DNA from: an uncultured Lachnospiraceae bacterium
Lineage (GTDB): Bacteria > Bacillota > Clostridia > Lachnospirales > Lachnospiraceae
Reading direction: 5' to 3'
Length of the DNA: 64,000 bases
Assembly (NCBI GenBank): GCA_910578175.1
Contig: CAJTPF010000002.1
Span: 62,001-126,000 of the forward strand
Below, piece by piece: positions 45,308 through 52,623 of this stretch. The first letter of the stretch is position 1. Each line of letters starts with the position of its first letter. Under the pieces are notes generated by a model that was not told the origin of the DNA, did no database searches, and saw only the letters and a list, made by a program, of their open reading frames with translations. The position numbers and the translations under genes were made by a program.

Positions 45308-45980
45308 CACCAGTCACCATGCCATCTTTTAAGGAAATAATACGGTCAGCTCTTTTAGCATCTTCCATATTATGGGTAACAAGTACGATCGTCACTCCCT
45401 GCTTTGCAAATCCGCCAAGCAAATTCATAATTACTTCACCGTTTTCCGTATCCAGATTGCCGCATGGCTCATCAGCAAACAGAATTTCCGGGCTGTTTAC
45501 AATCGCTCTCGCTATTGCAACTCTCTGTTTTTCTCCGCCTGAAAGTTTAGCAGCTTTCATTTTAATCTTATCAGATAGTCCGACCTTTTCGATTGCTTCT
45601 TTCACTGCTTTTTTTCTCTGTGCCTTCGGCATGCCTTTGATCATCAAAGGCATTTCCACATTTGTAAACACAGTATAACTTTCTTCCAGATAAAACGACT
45701 GAAATATAAAACCAATCTTATCGTTTCGAATCCTGCATTTTTCTTTTACGGACATCTCTTTTAAACTGGTACCATCAATAATTACTTCTCCTGTTGTAGG
45801 GGTGTCCAAAGCAGCCATTAAATGCAACATTGTAGATTTCCCGCTGCCTGATTTTCCTACCAGACTGACAAAACTGCCGCTGCCAACAGACAACGAGACT
45901 CCCTTTATGGCTTCAAATGCATTCTCTCCGCTGCCATAAATCTTATAGATTTCTTTTAATTCAATTGCCACACCACTCAT
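45294..45980 (-). CDS. ABC transporter ATP-binding protein, MacB/LolD type
   Basis: ATPase of 228 residues. Walker A GKSGSGKS (about 38-45), Q-loop IFQSF, signature LSGGEKQR, Walker B ILFADEP, H-loop THNMED. The form fits the MacB/LolD group that works with FtsX-type permeases. It precedes and overlaps the first permease gene. AGAGGAT lies before the start. Confidence 0.95.
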   Translation of the reverse strand: MSGVAIELKEIYKIYGSGENAFEAIKGVSLSVGSGSFVSLVGKSGSGKSTMLHLMAALDTPTTGEVIIDGTSLKEMSVKEKCRIRNDKIGFIFQSFYLEESYTVFTNVEMPLMIKGMPKAQRKKAVKEAIEKVGLSDKIKMKAAKLSGGEKQRVAIARAIVNSPEILFADEPCGNLDTENGEVIMNLLGGFAKQGVTIVLVTHNMEDAKRADRIISLKDGMVTGDEYI

Positions 45981-45981
45981 A

Positions 45982-46527
45982 TTAATCCTCTAATTTATAT
46001 TTCACCTCATCACATATGATAGCTTTTTCGTCTGCCACATACTCTGCCGACACATAACATTCATATGCGCCATCAAATCCGCTGCCCTCTATTTCACACA
46101 TAAAACCGAATCCTTTTTCTTCTTCGCTATAAAAATATTCGAATTCCGCCTCATGATCCATAAACTGTTTTTTCAAATCAATGCTGTCTTCAAACTGTTT
46201 CTTTATACCTGCCAATTCTTCCTCACTTAGATCACCAAGCTTATTAACAGAAATATAGTTGCCGGTAGCATTCAGTATACAGAACTCTTTAAATGCGGAT
46301 AAATCAACATTTGTAAATTGAAGTCTGCATTTTCCAAATACGTCCTCTGAATTCTCCGGGCTTTCATTTGTATAATCAGATAAAACTATATAGCTGCTTC
46401 CATCTGCAGAAATATATTTGCCCTCCACAGGTTTCGGCACTTTTTCTTTTCCGCAGCCTGTCATGCATAAAACAATTATGTATAGTATAATGATATTAAT
46501 TATTTTCTTTTTATTTTCCCTGCTCAT
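45982..46527 (-). CDS. Lipoprotein, unknown function
   Basis: Protein of 181 residues with a lipoprotein signal: basic start, hydrophobic core and lipobox CMTGC (Cys at about residue 25). The mature part is acidic and has a pattern of a short beta-rich domain (VEGKYISADGSSYIVLSDY). It is one base before the ABC ATPase gene, so it is likely a surface partner, for example a substrate-binding or immunity protein for the exporter. I recognise no named family. Confidence 0.75.
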   Translation of the reverse strand: MSRENKKKIINIIILYIIVLCMTGCGKEKVPKPVEGKYISADGSSYIVLSDYTNESPENSEDVFGKCRLQFTNVDLSAFKEFCILNATGNYISVNKLGDLSEEELAGIKKQFEDSIDLKKQFMDHEAEFEYFYSEEEKGFGFMCEIEGSGFDGAYECYVSAEYVADEKAIICDEVKYKLED

Positions 46528-46558
46528 TTTATGATGTCCTTATTCCTATCAAACCATT

Positions 46559-46999
46559 TTATTTAGTTTTTGTATACTTGACATTAACATCCATTCCTAT
46601 ATCGATTGGTACAAAAATCTCTTTATCCGTTTTTGGAAGCGGACCTACAACAGTAGCATAAGATGCAGTCTTAAAATTTTTACACAAATGTATCTCTATA
46701 TTGTCATTTTTAACCTTAGCTGTTCCTGATGAATTTTTATATAAAAATCCTTGAAAGCAGACCTCTTTAAGGGTTGCTGCATTATCTGATGATATATATA
46801 TTTTTCCGGTTTTTCCTTTCACACTGGCAGAACCGCCGGTCGTACCCAATACATACTTATTATCCGAATCATTATATTTATATGTATATGTATTCCCCTG
46901 AACTTTCTTTGTCTCCTTACAACCCGTTAAACTGCCGCCCGCAATAACAACTGATGAAGCCAATGCCACTGCTCTTACAATTTTTTTACTATTTCTCAT
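46559..46999 (-). CDS. Small lipoprotein, first gene of accessory operon
   Basis: Protein of 146 residues. Signal and lipobox SLTGC (Cys about residue 27) are clear. The mature domain is rich in Lys, Gly, Thr and Tyr and probably beta-structured. It is basic, unlike the next lipoprotein, which is acidic; the two could interact. GGAGGAG lies before ATG, and a good promoter is 70 bases upstream. No recognised family. Confidence 0.75.
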   Translation of the reverse strand: MRNSKKIVRAVALASSVVIAGGSLTGCKETKKVQGNTYTYKYNDSDNKYVLGTTGGSASVKGKTGKIYISSDNAATLKEVCFQGFLYKNSSGTAKVKNDNIEIHLCKNFKTASYATVVGPLPKTDKEIFVPIDIGMDVNVKYTKTK

Positions 47000-47042
47000 T
47001 TTTCTCCTCCACTTAATTAATATTTGATATACAGATGTTATT

Positions 47043-47071
47043 ATAATACATTGTTACTACAATTTTGTCAA
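47043..47071 (-). promoter_or_regulatory. Promoter of the accessory biosynthesis/export operon
   Basis: Minus-strand TTGACA (47071-47066) and TATTAT (47048-47043) with a 17-base spacer; a TATAAT lies three bases further. Predicted start near 47036, with a short leader to the lipoprotein gene. The promoter is divergent to the one for the DUF1858 gene. Confidence 0.75.
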
Positions 47072-47112
47072 TAAAATAATTACCAATACTTTACACTTTT
47101 CTATATCTTATT

Positions 47113-47130
47113 CTTTTTCTAAAGAAAAAG
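47113..47130. repeat. Inverted repeat between divergent promoters
   Basis: CTTTTTC-TAAA-GAAAAAG is a perfect 7-bp inverted repeat just before the -35 of the plus-strand DUF1858 promoter. It could be an operator for either direction. The low complexity makes chance possible. Confidence 0.4.
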
Positions 47131-47134
47131 GATA

Positions 47135-47163
47135 TTGCAATCAACTATCCAATGTACTATAAT
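47135..47163 (+). promoter_or_regulatory. Promoter of the DUF1858 gene
   Basis: TTGCAA (47135-47140), 17-base spacer, TATAAT (47158-47163). The predicted start near 47170 gives a leader of about 60 bases with GCGACG and a small inverted repeat (TACCGACAGGTA). Confidence 0.75.
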
Positions 47164-47228
47164 ACGAATGGCGACGCAAGTTCCCATACCGACAGGTATG
47201 CAAATTTCTTAATCAGGAGGAAAACAAA

Positions 47229-47438
47229 ATGGCAGCAATATCAAAGGATATGATCATCAGTGATATCATTAATTTAGATGCAGATTTAATTTCTATTTTA
47301 TTAGAGGCAGGCATGCATTGCGTGGGTTGTCCGTCAGCACAGGGTGAAACTTTAGAGGAAGCCGCAATGGTTCACGGAATCGATGCCGATGCACTGACCG
47401 ATATTTTAAACAAATATCTTGCCCAGAAAGAAGCATAG
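47229..47438 (+). CDS. DUF1858 domain protein
   Basis: Protein of 69 residues made up only of a DUF1858 domain. The conserved part is GMHCVGCPSAQGETLEEAA with cysteines at 31 and 34. The family is found alone or with hybrid-cluster and ScdA/Ric-like proteins, and a role in redox or Fe-S biology is supposed but not proven. AGGAGG precedes ATG. It is alone in its transcription unit and followed by a terminator. Confidence 0.92.
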   Translation: MAAISKDMIISDIINLDADLISILLEAGMHCVGCPSAQGETLEEAAMVHGIDADALTDILNKYLAQKEA

Positions 47439-47472
47439 CCCGGACTCTGATCTTTCATATAATATTGACTAT

Positions 47473-47515
47473 AAAAAAACCGGCCGGCTACTCTTATCGT
47501 ATCCGGTCGGATTAT
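47473..47515. terminator. Bidirectional terminator between DUF1858 gene and mecA
   Basis: ACCGGCCGG and CCGGTCGGAT form a GC-rich stem with a 15-base loop. A tracts on the left (AAAAAAA) and a T-rich stretch on the right serve both convergent genes. Confidence 0.85.
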
Positions 47516-47518
47516 TAT

Positions 47519-48298
47519 TTATGATCGTATGGCCGCCAGTTCCTGCAATGCATTGGAACGCAAAACGGCGCTGCCATGTTCACTGAAATATGCCTGACTG
47601 TATTCCCCGCTTCTGATCCTGTCTCCGTATTCGCATACGATATTACATACCCGGTTGAAATCCTCCGGCGTATGCTCCGATTTTTCTAAAACAAGGATAA
47701 ATGTTTTATCTTTTTCCTCATATACTGAGTTGACACCATCATATATGCCGGATAATACCGAAGACAATGCTATTAATTTATCTATTGAAGTAAAACGGTA
47801 TATCATAATGAGATTATTATCCGTTTTACCATTCTCCCCGGAAGATTCCCGGTCCGTAACAGCTTCCGGCAACTTTGATACGTCAATCGTACCATCTTCC
47901 GATAAAGCTTTTTTAAAGGCATCTAACAGTCCAAGTATTTCATTTGCCTTATTGGAAAGCTGTTTCTTAACTTTATTTTCCATTTCGGCCGCATACTCCA
48001 GATCGTCTTTAGACGGAGAAAATTTAGAAAAACGGGAGTCTAACTCATCAGGGTCGTCTATCTTTGTGATAAATAATACAATGGAATCATTCGGTAACGG
48101 AATTGCTTCCACCATCACCGGAGAATCTTCTATAGTAAAGCCATATTTTCGATTGGCCTGGTCCGTCATTTCCTTAAACAATATATTGGCCTGCTCAGAA
48201 CCGTATGCCAATTCATTTACAGATAAATGTCTGGAATCCAGATCCGCCTTTGTCAATAGACATTTGATCTGATTGTCACTGATTTTTTCTATTTTCAC
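47519..48298 (-). CDS. mecA: Adapter protein MecA
   Basis: MecA family protein of 259 residues from GTG 48296-48298, seven bases after GGAGG; a longer ATG start would include the binding site itself. The N-terminal domain begins KIEKISDNQIKCLLT and has a typical LF-x-x-M segment. A charged linker leads to a C-terminal domain (MIYRFTSIDKLIALSSVL). In Gram-positives it targets proteins to ClpC. It is convergent with the DUF1858 gene. Confidence 0.9.
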   Translation of the reverse strand: MKIEKISDNQIKCLLTKADLDSRHLSVNELAYGSEQANILFKEMTDQANRKYGFTIEDSPVMVEAIPLPNDSIVLFITKIDDPDELDSRFSKFSPSKDDLEYAAEMENKVKKQLSNKANEILGLLDAFKKALSEDGTIDVSKLPEAVTDRESSGENGKTDNNLIMIYRFTSIDKLIALSSVLSGIYDGVNSVYEEKDKTFILVLEKSEHTPEDFNRVCNIVCEYGDRIRSGEYSQAYFSEHGSAVLRSNALQELAAIRS

Positions 48299-48360
48299 GC
48301 AATCACCTCCAACATGCATTAACGCCGGTAATGACGTTTAGATTTCTTAAAGGTGCTATT

Positions 48361-48390
48361 AGTATACATTATAAATATACCCCATGTAAA
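48361..48390 (-). promoter_or_regulatory. Promoter of mecA
   Basis: Minus-strand TTTACA (48390-48385), 18-base spacer, TATACT (48366-48361). The predicted start near 48354 leaves a leader of about 55 bases before the GTG. Confidence 0.6.
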
Positions 48391-48432
48391 TATACTATTT
48401 GTTAAATTTTAATGAAATGTCATAAATTACTA

Positions 48433-48461
48433 TTTACTTTTAATATGTTGTGTAATATAAT
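48433..48461 (+). promoter_or_regulatory. Promoter of the kinase-TadZ-CpaB locus
   Basis: TTTACT (48433-48438), 17-base spacer, TATAAT (48456-48461). Predicted start near 48468. The -10 element lies in the spacer of a perfect inverted repeat. Confidence 0.7.
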
Positions 48462-48486
48462 GATAATACGATACACAACATATTAA
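48440..48486. repeat. Perfect 15-bp inverted repeat around the -10 element (operator candidate)
   Basis: TTAATATGTTGTGTA (48440-48454) and its exact reverse complement TACACAACATATTAA (48472-48486) are separated by 17 bases holding TATAAT. Since the left arm lies upstream of the expected start, it cannot form an RNA hairpin with the right arm in that transcript. A dimeric DNA-binding regulator is the natural explanation. Centre-to-centre spacing is 32 bp, about three helix turns. Confidence 0.75.
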
Positions 48487-48514
48487 TTAATGATTATCAG
48501 AAAGGAGTAGATCC

Positions 48515-49879
48515 ATGCCGGATTCAAGATATGAATATATTAAAAAAGTGGGAGGAGGTGCAACCTGTGAAACCTTTCTGATCAAACATAAAGATATGAA
48601 TGAGTATCGTATACTCAAGAAACTTCCGGTCTCTCAGCAGAATAAAATATCCTTCAACGTTGAAGTGGAGATTCTTAAAAATATTAAGGGAAAGGGGATT
48701 CCCGTCCTTTACGACATAGCAGTAAGAGAAGATTCACTGCTCATCATAGAAGAATTTGCCGACGGAAAATCTCTGAAACATCTGCTTGAAGAAAACAATA
48801 TAGACATTATTTCCGCCTTATGGTGCATTATAGATATCTGTCACATTTTATCCCTACTGCACCAAAACGGTTATATATATCTGGATATAAAACCGGAACA
48901 TATTATTTTATGTCAGGATACTCCGTATCTTATTGATTACGGAAACTGCATGGTTTCAGGCAGCAATGATATTACTATGATTTCTGAAAAATTTGCAGCT
49001 CCGGAACAGTTTCACAGTGAACCTGTCGGTATCTATTCAGATATTTACAGTATCGGTGTGCTTTTAACAGAGATCTATGCTCGCTGTTCCGATTCCGGTA
49101 TCATCCGCAGACAACTGTTCAAACTTATCGAGACATGTATGTCTCCTTTGCCGGAAGAACGTTTTTCCGATATCAGATCCCTGATCTCAGCGCTGGAATC
49201 ATGCACGAAACAACAGGAACATTTCCTCTGTCCGGATTTATCAGATAACTATATTCCGGGTTATCGGTTTTCAGACAACATCATACATATATATGGTATG
49301 CGAAAACATATAGGATGTACCCATCTGTCACTGGCACTGGCCCATTATCTGTCCGAAATATATGGAACAACAGATTATATATGTGAAAACCAGCAGGATA
49401 CCTTTTTATCCATGATGGAAAACGGGATTTTAAAACGCAGCAGCAGTGGCGACTTGTTCCATAATAATATCCGGGTAAAAAACTGTCAGTGGAACTATAT
49501 CCGTCAACAGATTGCTTCCCGGATAGCTGTAAATGACTGCGGGTGTATACCGGAAAAACAGATAAACATCAAACCTGCTGATACTTTTGGAACAAATATT
49601 CTGATCATATCAGACGCCGCACCATGGAATAACAGACGTTCCCTTTACTGCCGGTTAAAAGAAATCTGTAATCTGTTTGGCGATAATTCAGTCATCGTGG
49701 CTAACTTCATAGACAAAGCAGAAACTAAAAAAATCGCTAACCATATCGGAAAAAAGATAATAAACATGCCTTTGTTTGACAATCCTGTGTGTCTCACCCG
49801 GGAAACCCGGTATTTTTTTAAACAGATCGTAAGAAAAATTGACTTTACGAAAGCAGAAATCATACGCAGAGATACATAA
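48515..49879 (+). CDS. Ser/Thr kinase-like domain fused to degenerate TadZ/MinD-like domain
   Basis: Protein of 454 residues. The kinase-like part (about 5-230) has VGGGATCETF (12-21), a Lys at 35/36, YLDIKPEHI (122-130), DYG (141-143) and APE (162-164). The catalytic Asp and Lys are kept, but the Asn after KP is His and DFG is DYG, so activity is uncertain. From 255 on, YGMRKHIGCTHLSLALAHYL (260-279) aligns with the P-loop start of CpaE/TadZ ATPases yet lacks the lysine. No membrane segment. It is followed by TadZ-like and CpaB-like genes, so it probably regulates the Tad pilus from the cytoplasm. Confidence 0.8.
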   Translation: MPDSRYEYIKKVGGGATCETFLIKHKDMNEYRILKKLPVSQQNKISFNVEVEILKNIKGKGIPVLYDIAVREDSLLIIEEFADGKSLKHLLEENNIDIISALWCIIDICHILSLLHQNGYIYLDIKPEHIILCQDTPYLIDYGNCMVSGSNDITMISEKFAAPEQFHSEPVGIYSDIYSIGVLLTEIYARCSDSGIIRRQLFKLIETCMSPLPEERFSDIRSLISALESCTKQQEHFLCPDLSDNYIPGYRFSDNIIHIYGMRKHIGCTHLSLALAHYLSEIYGTTDYICENQQDTFLSMMENGILKRSSSGDLFHNNIRVKNCQWNYIRQQIASRIAVNDCGCIPEKQINIKPADTFGTNILIISDAAPWNNRRSLYCRLKEICNLFGDNSVIVANFIDKAETKKIANHIGKKIINMPLFDNPVCLTRETRYFFKQIVRKIDFTKAEIIRRDT

Positions 49880-49911
49880 ACAAAATATTTCAGGAGTATA
49901 TTAAAGATTAT

Positions 49912-50532
49912 ATGAGGCAAAATAAAAGATCTCCCAAAGACAACTCGATTAAAAAAATAATGATTCTTGGTACAGAACCGGGAGTTGGAGTAACACATTT
50001 TTCGATTCTACTGGCGTCCTATTATGTATTTACTCTCGGAAAAAAAGTCTGTATTGTAGATTTATCCGATACAGATGATTATCTGTGCATGGACCGGATT
50101 TACCACGGAGATGATACTTTTGATACTTCGGACTATATATATCCGATAAAAAAGATAGACTTTCTGGTTTCTTCAGAAAAACCGGACCGGTCCGAACTGA
50201 TCAAAACGGCTCTTGCACATAACCATGATATCATAATCTTTGATAATGGAACAAATTCAGATCATATTGAAAAAGACATGGTCATGTGCGACACAAAATA
50301 TATTATTGGAAACTGTTCCTTATGGAAAGTTCTTGGTTTTGAAAAGCAGATCACCCGTTTACCCAATATCCATGCTTACAGATACCTTTTTGCATTTGGT
50401 CAAATTGAAAATACGGACATACTCCGCCAAAAATACGGAATTAAGATCCGGCAGATTCCATATACGGACTCACCCTTCAAAATCGAAAAAAAGCAGCTTT
50501 CAGAGCTTGAAAAAATTATATGGGAGGAATAA
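49912..50532 (+). CDS. TadZ/CpaE-like ATPase-fold protein with altered P-loop
   Basis: Protein of 206 residues with a MinD/ParA fold: MILGTEPGVGVTHFSILLASY, then CIVDLSDTDDY and DIIIFDNGTN. The P-loop reads G-V-G-V-T-H where ATPases have G-x-G-K-T-T, so nucleotide hydrolysis is doubtful. The same G-x-T-H-x-S pattern occurs in the preceding fusion protein. No receiver-like domain is present. CAGGAG lies 16 bases before ATG, rather far. It is between the kinase fusion and the CpaB-like gene. Confidence 0.8.
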   Translation: MRQNKRSPKDNSIKKIMILGTEPGVGVTHFSILLASYYVFTLGKKVCIVDLSDTDDYLCMDRIYHGDDTFDTSDYIYPIKKIDFLVSSEKPDRSELIKTALAHNHDIIIFDNGTNSDHIEKDMVMCDTKYIIGNCSLWKVLGFEKQITRLPNIHAYRYLFAFGQIENTDILRQKYGIKIRQIPYTDSPFKIEKKQLSELEKIIWEE

Positions 50533-51326
50533 TGGCAGTAATCAGACAACGGAAAAGAAATCTGGTGCTGGCAATGGCCATAGGTCTAATGCTGGGAGCA
50601 GTCCCTTTTTCCCTGTTTAGCATTCATACATATATCCGGGCTGATGAAATAAGAAAAGAACTTAATGCAGTAAAAAGTGAGACAAGCAGCAGAAAACTAA
50701 AATATATGTATTTGCTTAAGAATGATAAACAAAAAGGAGATGAAATCCTTCATACTGATTTAATAAAATGCGAAATATACTGCAGCATCGAAATGCCGGA
50801 ACCGGCATCCGCAAATGATTTAGTTGGAAAAAAATTAAAACTTAACACAGAAAAAATGAGTATAGTTAATTCTAATATGGTCTATAAGGAAGACATCAGC
50901 GATGATGTCAGACTTCACGAGTACTCCTTTTTGGATTTACATGATGAGATAACGGAAGGAAGTTATATCGATATCCGTATCACATTCCCAAACGGAGAAG
51001 ATTATATTGTGGCAGAACACAAAAAAGTGATAAATCGAAAAGATTTTTCGGTCAGTGTTTATGTTACCGAAGAAGAAATACTGCTGATGTCCGGTGCAAA
51101 AGTGGATTTAGATACTTTTGACGGTACAAAAGTCTATGCCATTTTATATGCCAAAGATTATCAGCTTCCGGCCAGCAAAAACTATCCGGCCAACTCATAT
51201 GTTTGTGAGCTTGCTGACTGGGATCCAAACATTATTAAAAAGGTATTTACCGAAGAAGGAAGGTTGAAACGAAAGGACTTAGAAAAAAATATGGCAGATT
51301 TTTTATCAGACAAAACTTCCGTTTAA
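50532..51326 (+). CDS. cpaB: CpaB/RcpC-like Flp pilus assembly protein (SAF domain)
   Basis: Protein of 264 residues. ATG at 50532 overlaps the stop of the previous gene as TAATG and follows GGGAGG closely. N-terminal membrane segment (about residues 12-30), then a SAF-like segment NDKQKGDEILHTDLIKCEI, KKLKLNTEKM and a second beta-rich domain. CpaB works with the secretin in diderms; in monoderm Tad systems a CpaB-like protein is also often present and may hold the pilus in the envelope. It lies about 29 kb from the main Tad genes, yet belongs to the same machine by family. Confidence 0.8.
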   Translation: MAVIRQRKRNLVLAMAIGLMLGAVPFSLFSIHTYIRADEIRKELNAVKSETSSRKLKYMYLLKNDKQKGDEILHTDLIKCEIYCSIEMPEPASANDLVGKKLKLNTEKMSIVNSNMVYKEDISDDVRLHEYSFLDLHDEITEGSYIDIRITFPNGEDYIVAEHKKVINRKDFSVSVYVTEEEILLMSGAKVDLDTFDGTKVYAILYAKDYQLPASKNYPANSYVCELADWDPNIIKKVFTEEGRLKRKDLEKNMADFLSDKTSV

Positions 51327-51414
51327 TAGATTCGGTAGTTCAAAGGTTAAATTTAAATTAATATATCACAACAAATATGAGATTTTAAAATACCAATAAA
51401 GTTATTTGAGATAT

Positions 51415-51451
51415 AACGGATAGATTTATATACTAATCTATCCGTTTTTTT
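51415..51451 (+). terminator. Rho-independent terminator after cpaB-like gene
   Basis: AACGGATAGATT and AATCTATCCGTT form a perfect 12-bp stem with an 8-base loop, followed by TTTTTT. Ends the kinase-TadZ-CpaB transcript. Confidence 0.9.
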
Positions 51452-51491
51452 AATAACAGATCATGCACTTTTTTTAGAACGTTAAAAACAC

Positions 51492-51520
51492 TTGAATAGT
51501 TATGTAATATGTATTAAAAT
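51492..51520 (+). promoter_or_regulatory. Promoter of the ferredoxin gene
   Basis: TTGAAT (51492-51497), 17-base spacer, TAAAAT (51515-51520). Predicted start near 51527, about 55 bases before the ATG. Confidence 0.65.
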
Positions 51521-51582
51521 ATGATTATGATTTGTTAGCAAATCAATTTCTAAATATAGAATTAAAAGGAGGATTAATCACT

Positions 51583-51753
51583 ATGGCACATGTTATTAAT
51601 GACGGATGTTTAATGTGTGGCGCTTGTGCTGATACATGTCCTGTCGGAGCTATTTCATCCGGAGATGATAAGTACACAATTGACGCTGATACATGTATTG
51701 ATTGCGGAGCTTGTGAAGCAGGATGTCCTGCAGGTGTTATCGCAGCAGAATAA
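51583..51753 (+). CDS. 2[4Fe-4S] ferredoxin
   Basis: Clostridial-type ferredoxin of 56 residues from ATG 51583 (AGGAGG ten bases upstream); 17 upstream in-frame codons have no support. Two cluster motifs: CLMCGACADTCP and CIDCGACEAGCP. It carries electrons in anaerobic metabolism, for example between pyruvate or hydrogen metabolism and membrane complexes. It is monocistronic with its own promoter and terminator. Confidence 0.96.
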   Translation: MAHVINDGCLMCGACADTCPVGAISSGDDKYTIDADTCIDCGACEAGCPAGVIAAE

Positions 51754-51770
51754 TCACATTTACTTAAATT

Positions 51771-51811
51771 AAAAAGGCTGTAAAACCTTGAACAGGGTTT
51801 ACAGCCTTTTT
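51771..51811. terminator. Bidirectional terminator between ferredoxin and MerR-like gene
   Basis: AAAAAGGCTGTAAA and TTTACAGCCTTTTT form a long perfect stem with ACC/GGG extending into the loop. A and T tracts on both sides serve both convergent genes. The hairpin includes the stop codon area of the minus-strand gene. Confidence 0.9.
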
Positions 51812-52554
51812 AATTTAGCTAATAATTTATTACTGCTCTTCGCACGTTCCCGACTGGAATTCTGGTAATTACGGATTGTCTCATCCAGTTTCTTAAATCG
51901 TTCTTCTTCCTGTTTTTCACGAATATGCATTAAATAATCCATTTCTTTTATTACGTTATCACTGACAATCTCACTAACTTCTTTGCCTAAATCTCCGTTA
52001 TTTTCCTTCAGGGCATTGCTGACAACTTCTGAAAGGATCAGCTGAAACTGCTCCAGCTTACTGCCTTTTGCAATATATCCGGGATTCGGCTCTACGGAAG
52101 CTTCTACCGTGACTACGTCCGGGTTGGTTACTTCCTTATCATCACTTTCTTCATATCCCTGTTCCGGTCCCTTATCCCCGGCCAGAGATCCATCGGTATT
52201 TAAACAGTCTATAGATATTCCATCCTGTCCTATATCTTCAACGGACATTTCCCTGTCCATACGCGCCACCTTATTAAAGAGTTCTTCCTTCAGAACACTT
52301 AAATTGGCATCTCCATGATTCTGCATGTCCACCAGTTCCGGTATCAACATTTTTATAGCTTTCAGCTGATAGCCGCATTCTTTTAATTCTTTAATATTTT
52401 TTAGCAGAAGAATATGGAAATCTGTATAATATCTGTGTCCCATCTCATTTCTCGGAATCACAATATCCAGCTCGTCCTCCCAGTACCTCAGCACATGGGA
52501 CTCTACATCCACCATTTTGGCAGCATCAGAAATTATGTACCGTTTCTCCCCCAT
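51799..52554 (-). CDS. MerR-type HTH regulator with coiled-coil tail
   Basis: Protein of 251 residues from ATG 52552-52554 (GGAGG five bases before). The N-terminal winged HTH reads YIISDAAKMVDVESHVLRYWEDEL, then RYYTDFHILLLKNIKEL, a MerR pattern with an R-Y-W-E core. The remainder is an acidic linker and a C-terminal helical part with QEEERFKKLDETIRNYQ. No metal-binding cysteines are seen. It is downstream of dnaB, an arrangement common in Clostridia; its targets are unknown. The tail is atypical for metal or drug sensors. Confidence 0.88.
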   Translation of the reverse strand: MGEKRYIISDAAKMVDVESHVLRYWEDELDIVIPRNEMGHRYYTDFHILLLKNIKELKECGYQLKAIKMLIPELVDMQNHGDANLSVLKEELFNKVARMDREMSVEDIGQDGISIDCLNTDGSLAGDKGPEQGYEESDDKEVTNPDVVTVEASVEPNPGYIAKGSKLEQFQLILSEVVSNALKENNGDLGKEVSEIVSDNVIKEMDYLMHIREKQEEERFKKLDETIRNYQNSSRERAKSSNKLLAKLKRL

Positions 52555-52623
52555 ATGTTCCTCCTTATTAAATATTTTTCGATATTGTAACATTTAATTT
52601 CGATAAACACAATGGGAAAAACG

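Noticed and set aside
48515..49300. Clear pseudokinase call for the plus-strand kinase domain
   Set aside because: The catalytic Asp, the Lys after it and the metal-binding Asp of DYG remain, so loss of activity cannot be claimed from sequence alone.
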